Assembly: GCF_020882245.1 (NCBI RefSeq)
Contig: NC_083597.1
Coordinates: 63,218,152-63,282,151 of the forward strand
Length of the DNA stretch: 64,000 nucleotides
Direction of reading: 5' to 3'
Source: Rhopalosiphum padi
Lineage: Eukaryota > Arthropoda > Insecta > Hemiptera > Aphididae
Shown here: positions 35,760 through 47,159 of the stretch, in pieces
Layout of the letters: the number at the start of each line of letters is the position of its first letter
Position numbering within the stretch: the stretch's first letter is position 1
Notes under the pieces: model-generated
What the model was told of the DNA's origin: nothing
Databases searched by the model: none
The model's input: the letters and a program-made list of their open reading frames with translations, nothing else
Translations under genes and position numbers: made by a program

Positions 35760-36540
35760 TATATAATATATATCTACATGGATACAGCTTAAAACAGTAT
35801 ATATGTATAAAATATTGCCTATATATATATATTAGTACGGAATACAAAGCCGGCCCCGTGACGGCTGAAATTACGCTCACTTTATATCATGTAATATAAT
35901 AATATTATGTGTTTACAAGTCTATTTTGAATGATGTATTTATTATAATGTTATAATGTTTACCTAATGTGTGGCGTGGGAGACTTTCTCGCACAATTATT
36001 GTCCGTTACATTTATCAGGGACTGTCCCGCGTATTCACACTATGTCCATGAAGAGAAAGGTGGACTGGAGATGACAACCATCGACCTTTATTTTTTCACA
36101 AAAGTATACAATACACACAATACCTAATTGCAGAAATGATCAAACGTGTGATGTATCATTATGTATATCACATCCGGTACCCAAACGATTATATCGATAC
36201 TTATAATTTTATTTAACTACCATAGATACGTATTGTTAATTGTTATATATTATATACGATAATGAATTTGCATAGACAATTTGTATACCTACATAGCTAG
36301 AAAAAACGACCTGATCCTTTCGTCCTTTCACTAACATCGCTCGCCCGCTTTGAGTTAGTTTAGCAACGGTTGGGTTGTATTTTATATATAATATATTATG
36401 TCTGCTCTTACTATTTTATTATTATTCAACCACAGTGTGTATATATATATATTTTCGTATACCTATAGATTGTGATAATATCGTGTAGTATTTTGGACGT
36501 ATTCATATATATATACATTCCGTCGGAACAGCTTCGAGAA
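35760..36540. other. AT-rich DNA with short GC-richer patches
   Basis: Patches at 35970-36090 and 36300-36375 have near 45% GC and no open frame or splice pair that I can support. They may be short conserved elements. Confidence 0.4.
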
Positions 36541-36568
36541 TTATTCATGATTTTGCCCTTTGTTTCAG

Positions 36569-36655
36569 CCGCCGCAACCACTGCCAGCGGTTGCGTTCCT
36601 TATTAATCCGAATAACGGCATGAGTTTCAACAACGAAATTTATACAACGATATGA
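36569..36655 (+). CDS. Candidate 3'-terminal exon
   Basis: A very good acceptor (TTTGCCCTTTGTTTCAG, to 36568) is followed by 29 codons in phase 0 to TGA at 36653. The peptide reads PPQPLPAVAF then NGMSFNNEIYTTI. Two shorter frames also exist (RRNHCQRLRS and AATTASGCVPY). No poly(A) signal of the AATAAA type is obvious close by. Frame length alone is within chance expectation, so support rests on the splice site. It lies 0.8 kb after the candidate UTR exon at 35670-35754. Confidence 0.22.
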   Translation, partial: PPQPLPAVAFLINPNNGMSFNNEIYTTI

Positions 36656-36789
36656 AATCAGCAAAATATTTGTTGTTCGAGTGCAATAATTGTTATTATT
36701 TATATAAACACAACAATAATAATAATACAACCGTATATTCCGTCACATGTGCTTGGAAGAAAAGGAGTGGGTGAACAGTGAACACATAT

Positions 36790-39640
36790 ATATTGTATAT
36801 ATAATATTTCTCGTTAGTCGTTCGGTAGGTAAATTGTATATTTACAGTATAACTCATATGTAAATATAATTCCTTTCAAATTATATAATAGATATAGGTA
36901 ATACAACGAGTGCAACGCTATGTATTGTTCACTACCATATTGTATGGACAACAGACATACGTGTTATTATATAGTATAGGTATATTGATATATTGTAAAA
37001 AGTAGTGATAACAAATAAGTAATTAAAATATAAATAATATTATACGTTATTTTTACATGTAAATGTTTTTTTACAAAATCGATATACTAATCTACTCTTA
37101 TATAACGTAATATTATATTTAATTATTGATTCTCGTATACTCGTATGTATAATTATATAAATGTAATAATGTTTACGTTAATATTATAATATACTGATTT
37201 CTACACAGATTATTTTAAAAACACATTAATATTATGTACATACACATTAAATATGTATATTGTATAATTATATATATATATAAATATAAATGATAGACAT
37301 TTAGGGGAATCTTGAGGTTTTAATTTTTCATGCCTTTATTATTTTTAATTAATACCAAAGTATTCATATTATGTATATTGAGATAATAAATCACCTTAAA
37401 TTTTTTTTAGTATTAGGTACCTATTATACATAATTTGTTTAAACAGTGCTTATGTACTACAATAAATGTATAATGTTCACTTTATTACAATACACCTACA
37501 TATTATTTTATATTGTGTAAGTGTTGTAGATAAATATATGAAGAATTAAAAATAAAACATCAATTAAAATTGTTGCTCCCTTTGTTTTACCGCTGTAATT
37601 CATAAAACAAAAAGTAAAGCGTAACACAGCGTACTTATGAAAAAAATATAAATATTTTTTTTATTTCTCCACGAGAGGGCTGACGTAGTACAATTTTTAT
37701 AAGCAAGTCGTGGAGTTGTGTAAATTTAAAACGAGTGTCATAAAAATATAGACTTATCGTTAGTGTTCCGTGTAATTAATAATTGTCATTATTTTAAGAA
37801 AAGCTGTAGAATAAAACAATAATAATATAATATTAATTACATTGAATTCACAATCTTACGATTAGAATTAAATAATTAAAATATAGATTATTCAAACAAA
37901 AGAGTTTAAATGAATATACTAATGAATATGAATAATATATTTCAAACTTTCAAAACTGTTTCTTTAAGGATAAAATATTTTTTTAAGTTTATTTTTTATT
38001 TAGAATCCAAAAGTGATATTTTATTTTATCAGAACTTAAAAAATCAAACTATACAAAACATCTGACTTTATTTCTATACATTTTTATTTGACTTAAATTC
38101 GATTTGAAAGAAGTGAATAGAAAAAAAATATTTACATTGTACTTAATGATTAGATTAACGTAATCATCACGATTAAAAAATGAACTTCAACATAATAGCT
38201 ATAAAAATTAAATTACTAAATGTATATAATTTATTTTTTGTATTATATTTTTGTTAATAAATTAATTCATTTATAATTCGTTTTACAATAGTATTTCAAC
38301 CATATTGTAAAAAAATAACACAATAATAAACATACTACATTGGTTATAATTAAGACTAAAATAAACAAAACAAAAATAAATAATACAAATAGTAATTTTG
38401 AGACAATAAATATAGATTAAATATACAGTATTAATTTTTAGGAACGAAGTAACATTATACTTAAAATTGTCATGAGTATAGAATATACTATATAGATAAT
38501 ACATTCATAACAAGTGACAACTTGCTTTTAAAGAAATAAGACTGATCACAGTCCTTATATTTGAGTCAATACTCGTATCCGATTGGTGAAAATCGATATT
38601 AATATTTGATAAATTAAAAATCAAAATAATAACTGCTAAATGATTTCTTATGAAGTAAGAATCTATACGTCAGTTTTAGCTCTTAATAATATCATTTAAT
38701 TATCTATATTGATGTTTATAGGTAAGTATGGCATAATTTATACGAGTAAAATGTGTTATTTTTTAAGAAACTATTACTGAACATGGAATTTATATAGCCA
38801 TATAGGTCAACGAATAATAGAACTGTACATCATTTTTAAACATAATATATTTTTGAAATATTGGGTATTTTTGTGAAAATAAAATAAAATAGGTATCTTA
38901 TAAAAGTTAATTTTAGAATCTAGTTAAGTTTAAGCGACAGTTAAATTTACAATCAAACTCTATTTTACTTATTATATTATTGTTGATTTCTTAATAATAT
39001 TATAAGTCATGAGTAATTTGATATTTATATATTTTATATTATTTAAATATAACTATATTGACAATATGCATATTTTACGATTTTAAATATAATAAATTAA
39101 ATCAGTAAAAGTGTTCTTTATTGTGTTGGTAAAAAATAATAATATAGGATACCTATTTGAATAATGAATACAATATACACTATTTGTAAAATAATAATTT
39201 AATTTTAAAAAAAAGAAACGATTATTTTGTTATCATTAATCAATGTCTATACGAGACATATTATTGAAACATAACCTATAACTATTTGTTTTTCAAAATA
39301 TTTAATTTTAACAATTAAATTACAAATAAAATCAAGATAAATGGTTGAATAGTTATGCATTTATCGTATCATTATTGTATTTTTATTCAATATAAACTAT
39401 TGGAACAAACGAGTATTATATATTTATATAATATATAATACTTGATTTTTATGTTTATTATACTCAACATTATACAATAATATATTTCGATTTTGACGTG
39501 GTGTACAACCTATTGATAAATAAAAAATTATAATAATTTATGATTTTCAAAGTATTTATATTTTGTGTAAGGGAAAAAATTCTCTTAAAAACGACACACG
39601 TTTCAGTAGGTACTGAGAAGTGATAACTACGTTTATGAAA
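36790..39640. other. AT-rich non-coding stretch
   Basis: About 2.9 kb of AT-rich DNA. An 8-base inverted pair CTCCACGA/TCGTGGAG (37667-37674 and 37708-37715) is the only structure noted. No supported gene. Confidence 0.55.
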
Positions 39641-40040
39641 CCAGTTATAAGTTGAAATTTCCCAGTCAAATGAAAAAGGAGAAAAAGATCTTATATGATA
39701 CATATACGCATGTATTATATACCATTGCGACGACGACGACGTGTGTCTGTCGTATTGATCGCGTCTTGTACGGCGGCGGTGGCGGTGGCAGTGGAGGTGA
39801 AAAGGAGAGAAAGGAAGGAAGGCGAAGGAAAACGCGGGAAGGAGAGATGACTGTGTATATATATAATACAATATACACCACGGACCCCTCGAGTACGGTT
39901 AGCAGTAGCGGGCGCGCGAAGAATGGTTGAAAGAGGGTAGGGGGAGGTGGGGGTCAGAAGGCTTTTGCGGCGGACGGGCGAAATTACTTTGGCGAACCGT
40001 CGGCGGCCCCGTTTCGTCGGTAAACACTTTGCATAAAACA

Positions 40041-40067
40041 CGACGACGACGACGACGACGACGACGA
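40041..40067. repeat. (CGA)9 microsatellite
   Basis: Nine CGA units, followed by an interrupted further pair. Confidence 0.95.
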
Positions 40068-40108
40068 TACGACGACGGTCGGGGCGGAGAGCTTATACAT
40101 ATATAGAC

Positions 40109-40139
40109 TGTGTGTGTGTGTGTGTGCGTGTGTGTGTGT
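40109..40139. repeat. (TG)n microsatellite
   Basis: TG run with one CG interruption. Confidence 0.95.
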
Positions 40140-40466
40140 CTGTGTACATATAGGCGGGTCGTAGATATTAACGGCGACTTAGTGTGCGCGCATAATTGTA
40201 ACGCGTGTATATACTTGTGTATGTGTGCGTGTGGTGGGGGAGGCCAAAGACAGGGGTCAGGCTCGAGAGGGTGGGTCGTCGTTTGCGCGCTCGCGTATGT
40301 ATATAAGTATAATATTATGTACGTTGCATATACGTACGCGCAGTGGCGGAGAAGACCCTGCCGGAATTTATATATTACGTTATATATATATACACACGCG
40401 CGAGCGAACGAGGGACGACCGACGGGTTTTCAACAATGCGCGCAACGATTTAACGATGTTAGTACC

Positions 40467-40494
<28 letters not shown>
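40467..40494. repeat. (TA)14 microsatellite
   Basis: Uninterrupted TA run. Confidence 0.95.
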
Positions 40495-40498
<4 letters not shown>

Positions 40499-40655
40499 CG
40501 ATATAATGTGATATTATAAACATATATAAGACCGCATCACGTACGCCGCTATACCCAATACGAATAATATAATATTACACACGCGGAGAAACCTTCGTTT
40601 GCGGGCTGCGCGTCTCGGTTGCAAAGTATACACTGTAATATTATAATAACAATAT

Positions 40656-40677
40656 ATAGTACAGGTACCTGTACTAT
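40656..40677. repeat. 22-bp perfect palindrome
   Basis: ATAGTACAGGT is followed directly by its exact complement, with GGTACC at the centre. This is the longest mixed-sequence perfect palindrome seen in the window. It borders the GC island at its right edge. Confidence 0.9.
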
Positions 40678-40689
40678 GCACATACAGAT

Positions 40690-42700
40690 ATTGAAATATT
40701 AAACTATTCACTGATGTGCACGTCATATTATTATATTATGATATACTGTTGATTCGCCTTCGTTAGGTATGCTTATATAACTATAGAGTAAGGATTTGTA
40801 TAACCTCGAAGTAAACTATAGGTATATAATATACAGGCACGTTAAAAGAAAAGAAAATATTTTTATGCTCTAAAAAATTCAAAAAAATATTCTTATATAT
40901 CCGAATATAAGTACTGTCGTTCGTTTCAACTCTTTATCTCAATCGCCAAGGGTTTTTCAATATAAAAAAAAGGTACATATTTCGTATCACTAAGTACTGA
41001 ATGGTTAACATCACAAACTATTAACAGTTTACTTTTTTATTTTGGGATGATTAATATACATATATTATCGTTTCAATTGCTGCAATACCTATTTTGGCTA
41101 TATCATATTTTCACCACATTTGGTGACATAAATATTGAACCATGAAAAATGCAGAAATGAAAATCCAAAAAGCAATATAACTACATATATTAAAATAAGA
41201 ACTAAAATATAATTTCATGCAGCGAATATTCGCCTCATCATCTACAACGGTCTCAATAGCTATACCACACAAATATTATTTCGACGGCGACGAAAAAACC
41301 CGCAGAGTTCTCGTATAATAAAAAAATATAAAATATATTGTATAACACTATCGAAACAAACGGGTATTTTGTTTCATACAATATTTTATCGTCGTGACAT
41401 TTGAAACAACTCGACGGGCTTTTATACGTTTAATGCAAGCACGCGTTAAGAGCTTTGGTATATAATATAATATTCCACAGTCATGTTTTAAACGTAATTC
41501 ACCGCAAACTTAACCCGTTCACCGTATATTATAGTATCAGTTGTATTGCGATATCATACACGACTCAACAATTATTATTTTTTAAACATTTTAAAAGTTT
41601 ATGATATAATTAAATATTTCCTATGACATGCGTAATAATTTGGAATATTATAAGAAAATAATATACTACTATACCGAAGTAATTTGTGCTGAAAACAAGT
41701 AAATAAAAAAGGGTCATGGTCGACAGTTGTACAACGTGTTATTAATTATAATATGGTTCTATGAAAAATCAATGTTTTATTTTTAATTAATAATTTATAA
41801 TTTTGATTCCGGTAAATTGTAGATTATGATTGATTTTACTACGACGTATAACCGTATCAATATGATATATAAATGCATGATTAAGAAAGGGAATATAAAA
41901 TAAAATAAACATAGGAAAATAAGATTAAATAATTAACATGTAAAAATTAAATCCATACATCAAAGCCTAGCTACTTTTTCCAAACAAAATATTTTCCAAA
42001 TTAATGCAAAAATTCATATTACCTAACAACGTTTTTTTAATAAAATATATATTGTACAAATATCAATAAAAGTACATAATATACCTATATTGATATACTC
42101 TTATAAAACCATTAATTTATTCAACCAAAATATTAAATAATATTTATGATAATATTACTTTAACTTGAAATGTAATATTTTTTCAAATTTGGTAAAAATG
42201 AGTTTACAATGATTATTATTATTATTATTATTATCATTTAATAATTTATTGTATTTTATTTAAAAAAAAAAAAATGAAATTCATTGATTAAACTGTTAAT
42301 ATCTTAAACTGTTACGAAGTGTTTAACTCGTGATGATATTATCCATAATAGTATGTGGTTCACGTTGTACAATCGATTCCGATTGATAATGACAACTGTT
42401 CGACATGATTTGTTTTTAATTTTAATTAATTGATTGCTCGTATTAGTTATATTATATTATTATTATCATAATTGATTTGATGCTGAAATAAATAAATACA
42501 ATTAAAACATTTAAAACACACCTGAGCAGACAGCAGTAACTAAAACTGTTATTAAAATTGGATTTATTGTTGGTAAAAAAGAAATATACCACACGACAGT
42601 GTTTTCACTGTTTTTAATTATTAACGTAATAATGTCCAATCAGTTCAAATGTTTCATTTAAAAATTATTGTGATTCATTAATAATATATAGATACATTCT
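40690..42700. other. AT-rich non-coding stretch
   Basis: AT-rich with slightly GC-richer DNA at 41220-41540 and an (ATT)7 run at 42212-42233. No supported gene, RNA or transposon terminus. Confidence 0.5.
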
Positions 42701-42719
42701 TTGATGTTTGACTGGCGAT

Positions 42720-43070
42720 TTAACGATGGAAAAAAATTACGGTACCATCTAAATTGCCAACAGAATGATAAAAGCGTCCGTGAAAGGTGTTAAAATCAAC
42801 ACTTAATTAACTACTCGTGGTACTTAGGTTTTTTAACCCCGTTTTTTTTCTGTTGTCCTTTTTTCCTACCCCGAGCATACTCTCCTGCGTGTATATATAT
42901 GTATCATAATATATATATATATATATTGTTCTAAATATATGAGTGTGGTTTTTTTGCACCCCGCGTAAGGTTGGGTGGGTGTCGAATTAAATAGGGCAAA
43001 CTTTTTCAACTCACTCGTCGTCGTTGGCGACGTGGAGAGTCAAAGTTTTTTCGACACTTTTGTTCTCAAA
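42720..43070. promoter_or_regulatory. GC-richer patch, possible enhancer
   Basis: Short block with words of the kind bound by homeodomain and TALE factors, for example GAATGATAAAAG (42763-42774) and CACTTAATTAAC. There is also a near-repeat of CGTCG around 43016-43033. No reading frame or splice pair supports an exon. The regulatory reading is inference. Confidence 0.25.
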
Positions 43071-43079
43071 ACACGAGCA

Positions 43080-45895
43080 CACGCACGCACAAAAAAAAAG
43101 ACGAAATAAAAAAATTAATTGTTCATTAAAAAATTAAAACAAAAACAAAAAAAAAAGAAGGAAAAACTATCGGAGTAGTAATTTGTTTTGTCAGGTGTAA
43201 CGATGTCTGCCGACGGGATTTTGTCACTTTTAATTATTAAAATTTCACATATATTTACACATAGTCGACGTAAAGCTCAAAACCGAGGGGAAAATTAAAT
43301 AACACGTCCAAACGTATATATTGTAAAATCCATTAGTGACGGTTCGTTGATCCAAAATTAATAGAACTTAAAATTCAAAAATTAAATAGATTGACGACTG
43401 TCGTTTTCTTTATACATATTGATATTGACAGAATTTCCTCTTTTCGTTAATTATTATTATTGATTTCCGAATGAAGAAATATTATGTAGAATGTAGATAC
43501 ATTACTACATAATCTACACGCTCTCATACTTTATTAGTATTATCATTAAGCTATTGACAACTTTGATTTCTATTTTAACATTCTACATTGCTCACAAATA
43601 CAATATTCATTAACGAGTATGTAATCACTAATAACTAAGATAGACAACAGTTAACAGTATATAATAATACCGATAACAACTGTATAGGTACTTGATTTTA
43701 TGCAAAAACTCAAAATGTAGATAGGAATAAACTAAATTACTGCCATCGCACACCACTTTGATCCACTTCAGTTATTGCATAAAACGTCATATACATATAG
43801 TACACACACATATATTATATATACATTTTAATATATTTTTATGTACAACTATTGTATATTTACTAGATAAATAATCGAGGGCAAAAATCCCCAATATCAA
43901 GAAAAATATAGTTTCTAGTGTTTCTATATATAGGTTATCAGTATTAACTATTAACATACTTATAGTTTATATGATTAGTAAGAAAAAAATAAAAGACAAT
44001 TGTAAAAATAAAAATCATAATAATGACCAGAAACATTGATGTATGATGAGAAAACACCAACGAGTCTCAGTATGAATAAATAAAAGGAAAATCGGATAGA
44101 TCATCGTAGAAGTGGATTTTAGGAAATTGATCTCGATTAGAATATAAATTGACAGTCCTGTATCGTGTAATTTAAAAGTAGACGATTTATTTATTAGAAA
44201 AATATTATGATGAGAGAAAATATTTTGCAGTTATCAAACGTAGACTATTATATGAAATCACGTTATTATACTTATTATTTAGTCGTTAGTTGAGAGTCGA
44301 TTTCTCACAGTTTAATAATATCGAGGTGTCGGAGGGTCGATATAAAAACCCGTTTCGGACCCTGTATTCATCTTCCATTTACGTTCATAAACACATTTTT
44401 TATGTTCAAAATATATTTTAAATTCAAATAATCATGAATGTTTTAAAAGATTAAAATCTTGTTATCGGAAAATATTATACGTCTTAAGCTATGGAACTTT
44501 TGGACATAATATTAATGATATTAGTTTGAATTAAATATACGGTACTTAGGTATTATAGTGTATAACTTCAATACAATAATATTATATACACGTGTATATT
44601 ACAAATTATATATATAATAATTGATTTGAGATGGCATTATTCTAGTTAGTTAAAATACTTTGGATTTTAGAGCCATGTTATTTACAAATTAATTTTCTAG
44701 AAATGTATTTACAACGTAAAGGATAACATCATTACAAATTATAATAATATGCGTATATAGTATATCGAATCACTTTGATCCGAAACTGATACAATTTGAC
44801 TTTTAGCGGGAGTAACATCATTAAAAATAGTTATAAATATTTAGGTCACTTAGTCAAAAATACAAAGCAAAAAAGATTATTTAGTCTACTATGCTTCATT
44901 TAATACAATATATTATACAAAATAGTTTAAATTGAAAAGTAATTTAAAAAAAAAAATGTATAGATACCAATAATTATTATTTATTATATGATTTTATGAT
45001 GGTATAACATCAAACATCTAGTCATTATAAAATACAAAATGAACGGAAGTATAATGTACCTCCTTGTGATTTCTTAAATTTACATTTAAATCGAAAAATT
45101 TCGTTTATATATAGTTCCTTGTTTATATATCACTACTATATCTTCATGATACCTAATGAATTATAATAAATCTATACTTATCATTTTGCAGAAAATATTG
45201 TACTACGAAATATGTATACAGTAAACTTTAAACGTGATCAAAGAATATTTTCGGCACGAAATAGTTGGAAAGTGTAAGAGAGCTGTGAAAAGATAGGTGA
45301 TATGGCGTACGACATGGGTCAATGTATTATTGCTTATAAATAATATAGAATAAAACTGTATTGTTAATGTTCGCGAATAATTATTAATTTGTACTCGCCG
45401 AATTGTATGTGCACGTGTCTACGTATATTGATTATTCTAGCTACGTTTAACTATAAGATGAAAAAGAATAAGGGATAAATCCACGCCGTCACTGATGGTA
45501 TTTATAAAAAGATTCAACGAACATGTTTATTTCAATTGTTTCATTTAATAATGAATTTATTCCAATTCTGGTTTTCAAAATTCTTAAAAATACTTATAGA
45601 TACCATATTTAAATTTTTTTGTAATAGTTAATGAGTGCCGTATAATGATACAAACTTCTGTATATCAAATGAGAACTCTGTAAATTTATTAAGAAAATAA
45701 TTTTTCTAAAATAGTTTATAATATACCTAATTTAAAATTCAAACGAGTAGTTTCTCAAATATCAAAATGTATATAACAATAAGGATAATAGTCCTTTAAA
45801 ATGTAAATTAAATGTAATAGTGGATCTAGTATTTATCTAGTATTGACTATTTTGACCAATTATAAAATATGTTTATAGCTTAATATTAATTACTA
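43080..45895. other. AT-rich non-coding stretch
   Basis: AT-rich DNA interrupted by a short GC-richer patch at 44280-44380. No supported gene. Confidence 0.5.
44341..44348 (+). promoter_or_regulatory. Possible TATA box
   Basis: TATAAAAA lies in a local GC-richer patch (GGAGGGTCGA before, CCCGTTTCGGACC after), unlike the many TATA words in plain AT-rich DNA. A TTCATC word lies 27-32 bases downstream, where an initiator would be expected. No exon or ORF is recognised after it. Confidence 0.18.
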
Positions 45896-45901
45896 AAATT
45901 A

Positions 45902-46144
45902 TCAATTCACCGTAGACTCCGTACATTCCAAATTTATGAACATGAATCTTTTATCCTTAATTAACTCAAAAAATGTTCGTTCGAATTTTGATTTTGATAC
46001 GACAACATTTTCAGAAAAATTATCCGTCAAATAAGTAATAGTAGAAAAGAGAGGGTTCTCTTTAAAAAACAGAAGTTTGTCTCTCCACAGGATACTGCTA
46101 GTACAAATATCACAAGAATTTGAAAGTATGACCTTTACGTACAT
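45902..46144 (-). CDS. Unidentified 80-aa reading frame
   Basis: ATG at 46144 opens 80 codons to TGA in DNA that is about 66% AT, where such length is unusual. The protein has balanced composition: two Cys close together (SNSCDICTSS), one Trp (ILWRDKLLFF), and charged C-terminal helices (FERTFFELIKDKR). An in-frame TGA lies four codons upstream of the ATG. No splice sites or poly(A) signal clearly frame it. It could be a small gene, part of a decayed transposon or retroviral-type element, or an exon of a minus-strand gene. I do not recognise the family. Confidence 0.28.
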   Translation of the reverse strand: MYVKVILSNSCDICTSSILWRDKLLFFKENPLFSTITYLTDNFSENVVVSKSKFERTFFELIKDKRFMFINLECTESTVN

Positions 46145-46259
46145 ATATTTAAAAATTCAAAATCACTTAATCAGATTGTTTTATTGAAGAACAAAATAGA
46201 GATGAGCATAGTTGGTGAATCTCTCTGTACATATATATGCATTAATACCTAGCTGACCA

Positions 46260-47155
46260 GATGTGTCGGAATAGTGTCTGCGTTTTAATTAAACCGGGAG
46301 AAAAACCGATCGCCTCGAGTTGTATAAGTAGTATAATATAAAATACATTACAGTGATGTGCGTTTCGTAGAAGCAGTGTAGGCACTGCTAAATACTGATA
46401 TATTATCAAACAGATCACCCGTTTCCGGCAGATTAATCGTGAACCTATATATTATACGTTGCTCGCGAAAGATCTAGACACTTTCGTGGAGTTCGCGGGT
46501 GCCAATTGCGGAAGGGGTGCGTGTACGCGCGTGCAGGAGAGCGTGGACGCGCACGGAGCCGAGACGCAAAGGATTTTTTGCGAAGGTTCATGAATTTAAA
46601 GGGTTTGTCGGTGCGAGGGAAGAAGTGATGGATGACCGTATGTATTTAAGGTCGGGTGGAATCGGTCCGTCCGCCCGCCCGCACGCACAAGCGCGCGCCA
46701 ACACGTCGCGTACATATTATAACGCGCGACGGTCCGACGTTTGCGGGCCTTTTTCGGGTCCTGCAGTACTAATGAAATTCTCCTGGGGAACCCCGCCGAC
46801 CCGCCTGCCCGGGTGCTGTAGACGGTGGGAGGCGCGGAAAACGGCCAAAGGACCTTGCTGCAGGCAAGCGCGCGCGCACGGAAGGGTTAAAACTCTTAAA
46901 TTGCTTTCCTTTCATTTTCCCGCCGCCGTTACTACTAGCCGAGAGCGGACGGGCGTCAACAAAATGAGAGAACTCGTCAACTTAACTGCACGGCGCCCTT
47001 TTCCCGCTCCGCCACGTCGACCTTTCTCTCAGCCCCGACGTCAGATTAATGAGGTTCGCTATATCTGCGCGTCTCCACATACTACTGCACGTAAACGTGC
47101 CTATACGTTTTCTCTCCCGGTGCGTGTCTCTCCGTCCGTCCTACGTTCAAATTAA
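46260..47155. promoter_or_regulatory. GC-rich island with longest open frame
   Basis: A sharply bounded 0.9-kb GC-rich block. It contains the longest frame of the window on the plus strand (first ATG 46628, stop 47153; open from 46499 without ATG). The product is Arg/Pro/Ala-rich with no recognisable domain. Nuclear-receptor-like (GGCCAAAGGACCTTG, 46842) and homeodomain-like (CAGATTAATGAGG) words are present. A promoter or enhancer is more likely than a protein gene, but conservation would decide. Confidence 0.35.
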
Positions 47156-47159
47156 TATA

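Larger units (their letters stand above)
39700..40640. promoter_or_regulatory. GC-rich island with dense simple repeats
   Basis: GC-rich block with (CGA)n, (TG)n and (TA)n tracts and a GGCGGCGG-type purine-rich stretch. Frames of 70-133 codons on both strands run through these repeats and are not credible genes. Unique parts (39930-40030, 40225-40290, 40580-40620) could be regulatory. No splice-supported exon is visible. Confidence 0.3.

Noticed and set aside
40110..40511. 133-codon plus frame beginning with a Cys/Val run
   Set aside because: It is read through (TG)n and (TA)n microsatellites.
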